Of a stretch of 27,229 nucleotides of DNA, positions 8,613 through 16,988 are shown one piece after another. Under the pieces are notes generated by a model. It saw only the letters and a list, made by a program, of their open reading frames with translations. It had not been told where the DNA came from and made no database searches. Numbering within the stretch: position 1 is the first letter of the stretch; each line of letters starts with the position of its first letter. Made by a program: the position numbers and the translations under genes. Source of the stretch: an uncultured Prevotella sp. GTDB lineage: Bacteria > Bacteroidota > Bacteroidia > Bacteroidales > Bacteroidaceae. The stretch lies in contig CAMPYJ010000035.1 in NCBI GenBank assembly GCA_946998205.1, positions 1 to 27,229 of the forward strand. Direction: 5' to 3'.

Positions 8613-9998
8613 ATGAAGCAACAATATAGTACTATTAGCCTTTTATTACTGACACTACTGTTTTTTTTAGCATGTGGCTCAAAAGACCCAATAGATTATT
8701 GGGGACAAAACAAACAAAAGGAAAAACAGGAAAATGGCAAAGAAACAGAAAATAAGACCGACAAACCAAGATATATCTGGATTGACGCTGCAGCGAATTT
8801 TCCTGACTTCGCCAATAGCAAAGAGGCCATAATGCGAGATCTGACCCTTGCCAAAGATGCAGGTTTCACGGATATCGTGGTAGACGTGCGACCCACATGC
8901 GGTGACGTGTTGTTCAAGACCTCAATGGTAGAACAAGTAAAATATCAATACGCGTGGACATCAACAGGCTATACAAAGATAGACCGCACGGCCACATGGG
9001 ACTACTTGCAAGCGTTCATAGATGCTGCGCGAAAATTGGATTTGAAAGTTCATGCAGCTATTAACACCTTTGTGGGAGGGAACACCATGAACAACGGTAC
9101 GGGCATGGTGTATCGTGACGAGAGCAAGAGGGCGTGGACAACACAGATGAGCACAGCTCAGGGTATTGTCAGTATTATGGACGAGGCTGAGCCTACCAAG
9201 TTTCTAAATCCAGCTAATCCGGAAGTGCAAACTTTTCTTTGCAACTTGTTGCGAGATCTTGCGAAATATGACCTTGACGGTATTGTGTTGGATCGAGGCA
9301 GATATTTGGATCTGCGTGCCGACTTCTCTGATCTTTCCCGCAGAAAATTTGAAACGTATATGGGTAGCAAAGTCTCTAATTTCCCAGAAGACATCCTTCC
9401 CAAAGGTGCGACAAAGCTACCCGGGAAACCTTCTGATTACACAAAGAAATGGTTGGAGTTTAGAGCAAAAACCATACGCGACTTTATGGAAAAGGCACGA
9501 AACGCAGTCAAGAGCGTCAACTCCAAAATACAATTTGGCGTGTATGTCGGTGGTTGGTACTCCACCTATTACACTGTGGGCGTGAATTGGGGCTCCCCTA
9601 ATTTTAAAACCTCTGATTATTATAGATGGGCAACTAAAAATTATCAATCATGCGGATACGCTGACTTGATGGATCAAATGCTCATTGGCGCTTACGCCTC
9701 TCCGTTATGCGTTTATGGCAATACTGAATGGACCATGCAGGGATTCTGCCTACAGGCCATGTCAAAGATAAAAGGTTCTTGCCCCAAAGTAGTGGGAGGA
9801 CCCGATGTAGGTAATTGGGACACAGCCAACAAAGCCACTCAAGAGCAGGAAAACCAAGCTATCGTGCAATCAGTCAAGGCATGCATGGATGCTTGTAATG
9901 GTTATTTTCTGTTTGACATGATTCATCTTAAGAAAGCCAAACAATGGGAATATGCCAAGGAAGGCATCGCTAAAGCCATTGACAAAACAAATCACTAA
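8613..9998 (+). CDS. GHL10-like putative glycoside hydrolase lipoprotein
   Basis: This 461-residue lipoprotein has lipobox FLAC (Cys21), then GSKD and a K/E/N/Q-rich linker to about residue 50. The rest resembles the glycosyl hydrolase-like 10 (DUF187) TIM barrel: YIWIDAAANFPDF, ITDIV-type strand DIVVDVRPTCGDVLF, LKVHAAINTF, and KYDLDGIVLDRGRY with Asp227-Arg228 at a strand end, the best candidate active-site segment. It is clearly paralogous to the N-terminal half of the next gene (shared TYY-VGVNW-S and DGI-LDR-RY). It is probably cell-envelope anchored and acts on the PUL glycan. The reaction is unknown. The next gene starts 16 bp after its stop. Confidence 0.65.
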   Translation: MKQQYSTISLLLLTLLFFLACGSKDPIDYWGQNKQKEKQENGKETENKTDKPRYIWIDAAANFPDFANSKEAIMRDLTLAKDAGFTDIVVDVRPTCGDVLFKTSMVEQVKYQYAWTSTGYTKIDRTATWDYLQAFIDAARKLDLKVHAAINTFVGGNTMNNGTGMVYRDESKRAWTTQMSTAQGIVSIMDEAEPTKFLNPANPEVQTFLCNLLRDLAKYDLDGIVLDRGRYLDLRADFSDLSRRKFETYMGSKVSNFPEDILPKGATKLPGKPSDYTKKWLEFRAKTIRDFMEKARNAVKSVNSKIQFGVYVGGWYSTYYTVGVNWGSPNFKTSDYYRWATKNYQSCGYADLMDQMLIGAYASPLCVYGNTEWTMQGFCLQAMSKIKGSCPKVVGGPDVGNWDTANKATQEQENQAIVQSVKACMDACNGYFLFDMIHLKKAKQWEYAKEGIAKAIDKTNH

Positions 9999-10014
9999 CA
10001 TTTATATACTTATT

Positions 10015-12696
10015 ATGAAAAGAACCTGTCTCACACTACTCCTATTGTGCACCACCTTACTGACTTTTGCCACGACCAAACCCAAGGTCATGTGGTTGGA
10101 TTGCTCGGCCAACTTCGAGCGGTTCAGTTATCCTGACTCCATCAGGTATTACGTTGGCAAATGCCACGAGGCCGGTATCACGCATTTAGTATTGGACATT
10201 AAGGATAACACCGGCGAGGTGCTTTACGACAGCAAGTACACATCGAGGAAAAGAACGTGGAAGGGATTTACACGTCCTGATTTTGACTTTATCAACACGT
10301 TCATCTCCGAAGCTCACAAGCTGGGCATGGTTATCTTTGCCGGCATGAACATCTTCGCCGACGGAAGCAAGGCGCACGGTCAGCCAAGAGGAGCTGTCTT
10401 TGGGAAAAATAAGAAATGGCAATCCATCAATTACGTTCCCGGAAAAGGCCTCATCCCCGTGACAGAACTGAACGGAAAAACTTCCATGTTCTTAAACCCG
10501 GCCTTGAAAGACGTGCAACGGCATGAAATCAATATCGTGAAAGAGGTGGTAAAACGCTTCAAGTTTGACGGCATCATGTTGGATCGGGCGCGCTATGATT
10601 GCATCGAATCAGACTTTTCGGAAGCATCGCGCACCTTGTTTGAAAAATACATCGGTAAAAAACTAAACAGATATCCAGAAGACATATACGAATGGAAAGC
10701 CAACGACAAAGGTTCGTTCGACAGAGTTCCCGGTATGTATTACAAGAAATGGATAGAGTGGCGCGCCTCTGTCATCTATGGTTTTATAAAGGATGTCAGA
10801 ACCGCTATTAAAAAAATAGATTCCCAATGTATGCTGGCCTCATACACGGGGGCATGGTATCCTACCTATTATGAGGTGGGTGTGAACTGGGCAAGCAACA
10901 AGTATGACCCTTCAAAGGATTTCCCATGGGCCACGCCTGAGTATCGCCAATATGGCTATGCTGAACTGATAGACTTCTACACCAACGGTAATTATTATAA
11001 AAATGTAACCATAGACGATTATCACAAGTCGTCAGGATTGTACAAAAACGAGACCGACAGCGAAGTCTCGTCAGGCGAATACCTCTGCGTGGAAGGTGGT
11101 TGCAAATATACAAGACGATTGTTGCAGGGTGCCAAGCCATTTTATGGAGGCCTATATGTAGAAGACTACCGGAAAAACGCCCTGCAGTTTCAGAAAGCTG
11201 TCCGCATGAACCTCAAGGAGTCTGACGGTGTCATGATATTCGACATTGTGCACGTCATCCTCTATGATTGGTGGAAAGAGCTGAAAGAAGCATTGGACGA
11301 ACACCATGCGCCGAATCCATACGAGCTGCGCGGATCGGTCACTTGCGAAGGCAAGGGCATGCCCAATGTTGTGGTGACAGACGGGAAACGCTGCGTAGTG
11401 ACAGACAAGAACGGCGTATATCGCATACCAAACGTGGGCGACACACGGTTCGTGTACATATCCACACCTGCCGGATATCTCACCGAAACCAACAGGGGAA
11501 TACCCCTGTTTTATCAAGAAATTGACCATCAAAAACAACTGTTGGAATACAATTTCAAACTCAAGAAAAATCCAAAGGACGACTCAAGGCATGTCGTCAT
11601 CGTTGAGGCCGACGTGCAAGCCAATACCAAAGAGCACTGGTTGAAATACGGTCCGGTAGTGGACGACTATCGCAGGCTGTTGGCCTCAACCCCTGACAAA
11701 GATGCGTTTGGCTTGTCATGCGGTGACATCTGTTGGGACACGCCGACAACATTCTTCGAGGATTACATGCGACAGGCAGAGCGCGTCGACATTCCTTTTT
11801 ATCGGGTGATTGGAAATCACGACATGGACTACAATGGCCGGACGCACGAAACCTCCTACCAGTCGTTTGAAACGCACTTCGGGCCATCATGCTATTCTTT
11901 CAACAAGGGCTACGCTCACTATGTCGTTATCGACAATTGCTTTTACGTTGGACGCCAATACTTCTATGTAGGATACATTGATGAGAATACGTTCAAATGG
12001 TTGGAACAAGACCTTTCCTACGTTCCCAAAGGCACCATGGTTTTTGTGGCGGCGCATATTCCTTTCAGGTCTACGGTGAAAGAGCAGCCGTTTGTGTATA
12101 CTTACAAATACTTGTCGGATGAAACCATCAACGCAGAGTCGCTCTTCAAACTGCTTAATGGCTACGAAACGCATTTCCTCACAGGGCACATGCATACCAA
12201 TTCGAACGTCATCTTCAACAATCACCAGATGGAACACAACACAGGCGCCGTATGCGGGACATGGTGGCATGCGCCATTGTGCCTTGACGGTACGCCGCAG
12301 GGATGTCAGGTCTTTGAGGTGGATGGCAAGAAGGTGAGCTGGTATTACAAGAGTACGGGCTATCCCAAGTCATACCAGTTAAGGGCATACGCACCCGGTA
12401 CGGTGAAAGAACATCCCAAGGATGTGATCGCCAACGTGTGGAATTATGATGACCAATGGAAAGTGGAGTGGCTGGAAAACGGCAAACTGATGGGACGGAT
12501 GACGCAATACACCGGTCTGGACCCTGCAGCTGTCAAAATGGTTAAGGACCATCGAAAGACCATGCAAGACTGGATTGCGCCCCTGCCCACCAAACACATG
12601 TTCCGCGCCACGCCTCGCCATGCCAATTCCAGACTGGCCGTGCGCGTGACCGATCGTTTTGGAAACGTTTACCAAGAACAAATAACACGAAAATGA
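10015..12696 (+). CDS. GHL10-like glycoside hydrolase fused to calcineurin-type phosphoesterase
   Basis: The start at 10015 gives MKRTCLTLLLLCTTLLTFA, a secretory signal; the earlier in-frame ATG at 9952 lies inside the upstream gene. The 893-residue product has four parts. A GHL10-like barrel covers about residues 22-425 (MWLDCSANF; DGIMLDRARY with Asp190). A beta-sandwich of the phosphoesterase N-terminal type covers about 430-515 (LRGSVTCEGKGMPNVVVTD). A metallophosphatase covers about 523-740 with all metal motifs: Asp533 (ADVQ), Gly570-Asp571...Asp575, GNHD (601-603), His681 and GHMH (725-727). A C-terminal domain of the Bacteroidetes phosphoesterase type ends in VRVTDRFGN. The product is likely periplasmic or exported, pairing glycan cleavage with removal of a phosphate or phosphodiester substituent. 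The next gene overlaps its stop by 4 bp. Confidence 0.75.
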   Translation: MKRTCLTLLLLCTTLLTFATTKPKVMWLDCSANFERFSYPDSIRYYVGKCHEAGITHLVLDIKDNTGEVLYDSKYTSRKRTWKGFTRPDFDFINTFISEAHKLGMVIFAGMNIFADGSKAHGQPRGAVFGKNKKWQSINYVPGKGLIPVTELNGKTSMFLNPALKDVQRHEINIVKEVVKRFKFDGIMLDRARYDCIESDFSEASRTLFEKYIGKKLNRYPEDIYEWKANDKGSFDRVPGMYYKKWIEWRASVIYGFIKDVRTAIKKIDSQCMLASYTGAWYPTYYEVGVNWASNKYDPSKDFPWATPEYRQYGYAELIDFYTNGNYYKNVTIDDYHKSSGLYKNETDSEVSSGEYLCVEGGCKYTRRLLQGAKPFYGGLYVEDYRKNALQFQKAVRMNLKESDGVMIFDIVHVILYDWWKELKEALDEHHAPNPYELRGSVTCEGKGMPNVVVTDGKRCVVTDKNGVYRIPNVGDTRFVYISTPAGYLTETNRGIPLFYQEIDHQKQLLEYNFKLKKNPKDDSRHVVIVEADVQANTKEHWLKYGPVVDDYRRLLASTPDKDAFGLSCGDICWDTPTTFFEDYMRQAERVDIPFYRVIGNHDMDYNGRTHETSYQSFETHFGPSCYSFNKGYAHYVVIDNCFYVGRQYFYVGYIDENTFKWLEQDLSYVPKGTMVFVAAHIPFRSTVKEQPFVYTYKYLSDETINAESLFKLLNGYETHFLTGHMHTNSNVIFNNHQMEHNTGAVCGTWWHAPLCLDGTPQGCQVFEVDGKKVSWYYKSTGYPKSYQLRAYAPGTVKEHPKDVIANVWNYDDQWKVEWLENGKLMGRMTQYTGLDPAAVKMVKDHRKTMQDWIAPLPTKHMFRATPRHANSRLAVRVTDRFGNVYQEQITRK

Positions 12697-14120
12697 AACA
12701 TTTCTTCTTATCTTGTGCCGCACTCCTTGCGGCTTGTGTGACACCGACCGCCATCCTTGCCAAGGTGGCCTTGACCTCAATATGGGGAGACAACATGGTG
12801 CTGCAACAACAGGCGGATGTCAGGTTCACGGGCACCGCCAAGAAAAACAGTAAAATTTCGATTAAGGCATCGTGGAGTGACAAACGCATCATGACAAAAA
12901 GCGACAGTGACGGCCGTTGGCAGGCCACGCTGCATACCACCACGGCAGGAGGTCCATACACCATCACTTTCTCTGACGGCGAGGCGTTAACTCTGAGAAA
13001 CATCCTCCTTGGCGAAGTTTGGTTCTGTTCAGGACAGTCTAACATGGAAATGCCCGTGCGCGGATTCAGGGGGCAACCCGTTTATGGTTGTCTGCCTTAC
13101 ATCGTGTCGGCGAATCCGCACAGGCAACTGCGGCTCTACACCGTTCAGCGCGATTGGAGCACCACACCCAAGACCGAGGGCGTGAAAGGACAATGGATGG
13201 AATTGTCATCGCAAGCGGTAGGCGACTTCAGTGCTGCCGCCTATTTCTTCGGTGATTTGTTGCAACGCTCTCTCAACGTGCCGGTAGGATTGGTTCACTG
13301 CTCATGGAGCGCATCAAAGATAGAGGCGTGGATGAGCCGACAAACACTGCGACAATTCAAAGAGGTAAAATTGCCCGATGTAAACCAGTCCAAGTTTGGA
13401 TGGGAAGCTGGCACGCCCACGCTGCTGTGGAATGCCATGGTAAACCCTTGGAAAGGTTTTCCCATACGAGGCGTGATATGGTATCAAGGTGAGGCCAACG
13501 CCTCAAATCCCGCATTGTACAAACGCCTGTTCCCTGCGATGGTGCGACAATGGAGAACTTTTTTTGAAAACAACGACATGCCCGTTTATTACGTGCAGAT
13601 TGCGCCCTATCAGGCTGGTGGCAGGGATAAACTCGAATGGGCATGGTTTCGCCAGTGTCAATTGAAGCTGATGAGCGAGGTACCCAACGTGGGGATGGTG
13701 ACCACGACTGATGCCGGCAGCGAGCTGTTCATACACCCACCATATAAAATAAAGGTGGGCGAGCGACTTGCCTATTGGGCGTTGGCAAAGACATACGGAC
13801 GCAGTGGCTTTCTTTATTCCGGACCGATTTACAAATCGTGTATGCTTAAGAATGGCGTTGTAGAGGTTACGTTTGAGCACGGACAAGAGGGCATGATTCC
13901 TGAAAATCAAGAAATACGTGGCTTCGAGCTTGTTGACGCAAGTGGAAAAATACATCCTGCCAATGCGGGAATCATTAATGGTTCTGCCAAAGTTAAAGTT
14001 TGGAACGACTCTGTACGTCAGCCTACCGAGGTGCGTTATTGTTTTCGCAATTATATGGTGGGTGACTTGTGCAACAATGCTGGACTTCCGGCTTCTCCTT
14101 TCAGAGCTGAAATCAAATGA
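12693..14120 (+). CDS. Sialate O-acetylesterase-type (SASA) carbohydrate esterase
   Basis: This 475-residue secreted esterase has a signal peptide that ends at about AILA (residue 23). The SGNH-like catalytic core shows FCSGQSNMEMPV with Ser113 as nucleophile, the GVIWYQGEANA block near residue 263, and Asp340/His348 in TTDAGSELFIHPPYK, the C-terminal Asp-x-x-His-type catalytic block. It would remove O-acetyl groups from sugars. Members named sialate O-acetylesterase also act on other acetylated glycans, so sialic acid is only one option. Its ATG overlaps the preceding stop codon (ATGA), implying translational coupling to the phosphoesterase fusion. It is followed after 38 bp by a MITE-like element. 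Confidence 0.88.
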   Translation: MKHFFLSCAALLAACVTPTAILAKVALTSIWGDNMVLQQQADVRFTGTAKKNSKISIKASWSDKRIMTKSDSDGRWQATLHTTTAGGPYTITFSDGEALTLRNILLGEVWFCSGQSNMEMPVRGFRGQPVYGCLPYIVSANPHRQLRLYTVQRDWSTTPKTEGVKGQWMELSSQAVGDFSAAAYFFGDLLQRSLNVPVGLVHCSWSASKIEAWMSRQTLRQFKEVKLPDVNQSKFGWEAGTPTLLWNAMVNPWKGFPIRGVIWYQGEANASNPALYKRLFPAMVRQWRTFFENNDMPVYYVQIAPYQAGGRDKLEWAWFRQCQLKLMSEVPNVGMVTTTDAGSELFIHPPYKIKVGERLAYWALAKTYGRSGFLYSGPIYKSCMLKNGVVEVTFEHGQEGMIPENQEIRGFELVDASGKIHPANAGIINGSAKVKVWNDSVRQPTEVRYCFRNYMVGDLCNNAGLPASPFRAEIK

Positions 14121-14158
14121 TTTGAAATCACGATGCCGGAGGTTTAGCTTTAACCTTA

Positions 14159-14415
14159 GGGCTGTTCTATAAATTACCACCGTAAACTTTTTTTATGTCA
14201 GTCTTTTTTCGTTTTGTCATCTTGTGGACTCTTTTTATATAAAACAGGCTGCGCCTCAACAATTCAAACAAGTTTGATTGTATTCGGCTTGCTCCGTTTT
14301 TGGTTCAATTTGCTTGTTCGTTCAGTCGTATAGCTCGCTATACGCCTTCACTCACAAACAAATTGACCTCAAAAATAGTCTCACAATCCGTCAAAGCTGA
14401 TTTATAGAACCGCCT
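14159..14415 (+). mobile_element. MITE-like element, complete copy (257 bp)
   Basis: The ends are GGGCTGTTCTATAAATTA at the left and ATTTATAGAACCGCCT at the right, imperfect copies of the 18 bp repeats at 54-246. The flanks are CTTA (14155-14158) and TTTA (14416-14419), which looks like a 4 bp target duplication with one change. The left half is the inverse of 1-53 plus 251-324. An 11 bp helix (14306-14316 with 14355-14365, one mismatch) encloses a 7 bp hairpin (14328-14334 with 14337-14343). The element fills the gap between the esterase and the DUF4434 gene and ends 25 bp before the latter's ATG. No transposase is encoded. Confidence 0.85.
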
Positions 14416-14440
14416 TTTATTCACAATAAATCAATTAACA

Positions 14441-15535
14441 ATGGTCAATAGAAGAGAATTTATCAAGATGACGGCGCTGGCAGGAGCGGCTATGACGATG
14501 GCTCCGATAGCGAAGGGTGCCGACCAACTTAGAAAAGCAGGAAACATGCTCCATACGCAAGGACGAGGCGTTGGTGGATCTCTCATCGTTCCTAAGAACA
14601 ACGGACTGAAGATTACCGGTACGTTTCTGGATGAGATTTCCCATGACATTCCTCATCAAAACTGGGGAGAAAAAGAATGGGAACAGGATTTCAAGTACAT
14701 GAAGGCCATCGGCATTGATACCGTCATCGTCATTCGCTGTGGGTATCGTAAGTTCATGACCTATCCCTCTGAGTATCTTGTCAGGAAGCATGGATGCTAC
14801 ATGCCGTCCGTCGATTTGATAGACATGTACCTCCGTCTGGCCGATCGATATGGCATGAAGTTCTACTTCGGTCTTTACGATTCTGGTCGATACTGGGACA
14901 CGGGTGACATGTCTTGGGAAATTGAGGACAACAAGTATGTCATCGATGAGGTGTGGAAGCGTTATGGCCACCACAAGAGCTTTAAGGGATGGTACGTCAG
15001 CACCGAGATTAGCAGGAAGACCAAAGGCGCCATTCCCACGTTCCATGCGCTTGGCAAGCAGTGTAAGGATGTTTCGGATGGCTTGCCTGTCTTTATCTCT
15101 CCATGGATTGATGGAAAGAAAGCGGTGATGGGTACGCAACAGCTCACCAAAGCTCAAGCGGTTTCCGTGGAGGAACATGAGCGTGAATGGAACGAGATCT
15201 TTGATGGCATTCACGATGTGGTAGATGCCTGTGCTTTCCAAGACGGGCATATCGACTATGATGAACTGGACGCATTCTTCTCGGTGAACAAAAAGTTGGC
15301 CGATAGGTATGGCATGCAATGTTGGACCAATGCCGAATCGTTCGACCGCGACATGCCCATCAGGTTCTTCCCGATTAAGTTTGACAAGCTGAGAATGAAG
15401 CTGGAGGCTGCCAAGCGTTGTCATTACGACAAAGCCATTACGTTCGAATTCTCCCACTTTATGAGTCCACAATCGGCCTACATCCAGGCACGTCACCTGT
15501 ACGACCGTTATAAAGAATATTTCAATATCAGGTAA
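14441..15535 (+). CDS. DUF4434-like putative glycan-active protein with Tat-like signal
   Basis: The 364-residue product opens with NRREFIK followed by a hydrophobic stretch (TALAGAAMTMAPIAKGA), a twin-arginine-like export signal. The rest resembles DUF4434 TIM-barrel proteins: GTFLDEISHDIPHQNW near residue 60, a strand with DTVIVIRCGYR, then YGMKFYFGLYDSGRYW, FKGWYVSTEIS with a conserved Glu, DACAFQDGHIDY, and CWTNAESFDRD. Acidic residues at the strand ends (WYVSTE, AFQDG, NAE) suggest a retaining-hydrolase-like active site, but no activity is assigned. Start choice: the ATG at 14441 alone gives the export signal. The MFS gene follows after 18 bp. A decayed paralogue lies at 1542-1927. Confidence 0.75.
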   Translation: MVNRREFIKMTALAGAAMTMAPIAKGADQLRKAGNMLHTQGRGVGGSLIVPKNNGLKITGTFLDEISHDIPHQNWGEKEWEQDFKYMKAIGIDTVIVIRCGYRKFMTYPSEYLVRKHGCYMPSVDLIDMYLRLADRYGMKFYFGLYDSGRYWDTGDMSWEIEDNKYVIDEVWKRYGHHKSFKGWYVSTEISRKTKGAIPTFHALGKQCKDVSDGLPVFISPWIDGKKAVMGTQQLTKAQAVSVEEHEREWNEIFDGIHDVVDACAFQDGHIDYDELDAFFSVNKKLADRYGMQCWTNAESFDRDMPIRFFPIKFDKLRMKLEAAKRCHYDKAITFEFSHFMSPQSAYIQARHLYDRYKEYFNIR

Positions 15536-15553
15536 TCAATAGCTTTTCACATC

Positions 15554-16951
15554 ATGAATGATTCTTCCGTAAAACTGGGATATGTGTTTTATTTGGCGCT
15601 GGCTGCGGCATTGGGCGGACTGCTCTTTGGGTATGACACGGCCGTCATATCAGGCACCATAGACCAGGTCACGAGTCAGTTTTCGCTCAGCGTTTTACAA
15701 CAGGGCTGGTATGTAGGTTGCGCATTGATAGGTTCGATCATGGGCGTGGCATTCGCCGGTTGGTTAAGTGACGGGATTGGACGCAAGCCTGCCATGTTCC
15801 TGTCCGCCATCTTGTTCACCGTCTCAGCCGTCGGGTGTGCCCTCACCCCTACGTTCGACTGGTTGGTGATTTATCGTATGGTGGGCGGCGTTGGCATCGG
15901 CGTGGTTTCAATAGTCGCGCCCATGTACATATCTGAGGTTTCTGTTTCTCAATACCGAGGCAGGATGGTGTCCCTCTACCAGTTGGCCATAACAGTTGGT
16001 TTCCTGGCTGCCTATCTGGTCAACTTCTTGCTCTTGGGTGTATCTCAAAGCCATTCTTTCGCATCTTCACAATTCCAACTGATATTTGTGGATGAGGTGT
16101 GGCGAGGGATGCTGGGCATGGAAACGATACCAGCGCTGTTCTTTTTCATCCTTTTGTTTTTCATTCCAGAGAGTCCGAGGTGGCTGGTTGTTCGCAATAA
16201 AAGCCATAAGGCCACCCGCATTCTTGAAAAATTCTTTTCTGAAAAGAAAGAAGCGGATGCCGTTGTCAGTCAGGTACAATCCAATCTGTCCTCGCAAGTT
16301 AAGACCGACTGGCATCAACTATTGCGACCGGGAATCTTCACTGCTGTCATCGTTGGAGTGTGCATCGCCATACTCGGGCAGTTCATGGGTGTGAATGCCG
16401 TTTTGTATTATGGCCCTTCTATCTTCAAGGATGCAGGCATGACCGATCCCTTGTTCTGCCAAGTTCTGGTGGGCATCGTCAATTGTGTCACCACCATCCT
16501 GGCCCTGAGCATTATTGATAAGGTAGGAAGAAAAATGCTCATCTATTATGGCGTGTCCGGTATGATACTGTCGCTGTTGATGATTGCTTTCTATTTCGCA
16601 TTCACGGCATCGTTGAACATTCCTGTTTATTTCATGCTTTCATTCTTTCTCCTCTATGTGTTTTGCTGTGCCATCTCTATCAGCGCGGTGGTTTGGGTGC
16701 TGCTTTCCGAAATGTATCCCAACAGTGTCAGAGGCGTTGCCATGTCCATAGCCGGCTTCGCATTATGGATAGGAACCTATCTCGTGGGGCAGCTCACGCC
16801 ATGGATGCTAACGTCGCTGACGCCTGCTGGTACGTTTATAGTCTTTGCCATCATGTGTTTGCCTTATATGTTCATCATGTGGAAATATATTCCGGAAACC
16901 GCCGGCATGTCATTGGAAGAAATAGAACGCTACTGGACTAAGCGGAGATAA
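15554..16951 (+). CDS. MFS sugar porter (inner-membrane monosaccharide transporter)
   Basis: This 465-residue, 12-TM-type transporter belongs to the sugar porter family (XylE/GalP/GLUT type). Family signatures seen are GGLLFGYDTAVISGT (TM1), SDGIGRKPAM (loop 2-3), PESPRWLV before the central loop, GQFMGVNAVLYYGP (TM7), DKVGRKML, LSEMYPNSVRG and PETAGMSLEEIE at the C-terminus. It would bring a monosaccharide released in the periplasm into the cytoplasm, probably by proton symport. It differs from the NanT-type sialate transporters, so it may serve a hexose or N-acetylhexosamine. SusC2 begins 37 bp after its stop, in the same operon. Confidence 0.92.
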   Translation: MNDSSVKLGYVFYLALAAALGGLLFGYDTAVISGTIDQVTSQFSLSVLQQGWYVGCALIGSIMGVAFAGWLSDGIGRKPAMFLSAILFTVSAVGCALTPTFDWLVIYRMVGGVGIGVVSIVAPMYISEVSVSQYRGRMVSLYQLAITVGFLAAYLVNFLLLGVSQSHSFASSQFQLIFVDEVWRGMLGMETIPALFFFILLFFIPESPRWLVVRNKSHKATRILEKFFSEKKEADAVVSQVQSNLSSQVKTDWHQLLRPGIFTAVIVGVCIAILGQFMGVNAVLYYGPSIFKDAGMTDPLFCQVLVGIVNCVTTILALSIIDKVGRKMLIYYGVSGMILSLLMIAFYFAFTASLNIPVYFMLSFFLLYVFCCAISISAVVWVLLSEMYPNSVRGVAMSIAGFALWIGTYLVGQLTPWMLTSLTPAGTFIVFAIMCLPYMFIMWKYIPETAGMSLEEIERYWTKRR

Positions 16952-16988
16952 CGAATCGTTCAATTTACTAACCAAATATCTAAATAAT

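Noticed and set aside
9952..10014. Earlier start for the GHL10-phosphoesterase fusion
   Set aside because: It would overlap the upstream gene by 47 bp and bury the signal peptide that begins at 10015.
13503..14180. 225-codon minus-strand frame opposite the esterase gene
   Set aside because: Antisense shadow of a gene with clear catalytic motifs; it runs into the MITE and has no family pattern.
14435..15496. Long open frame of 353 codons on the minus strand, opposite the DUF4434 gene
   Set aside because: It mirrors the coding frame of a well-supported gene, has no recognisable domain, promoter or ribosome-binding site, and such antisense frames are common where codon use is biased.
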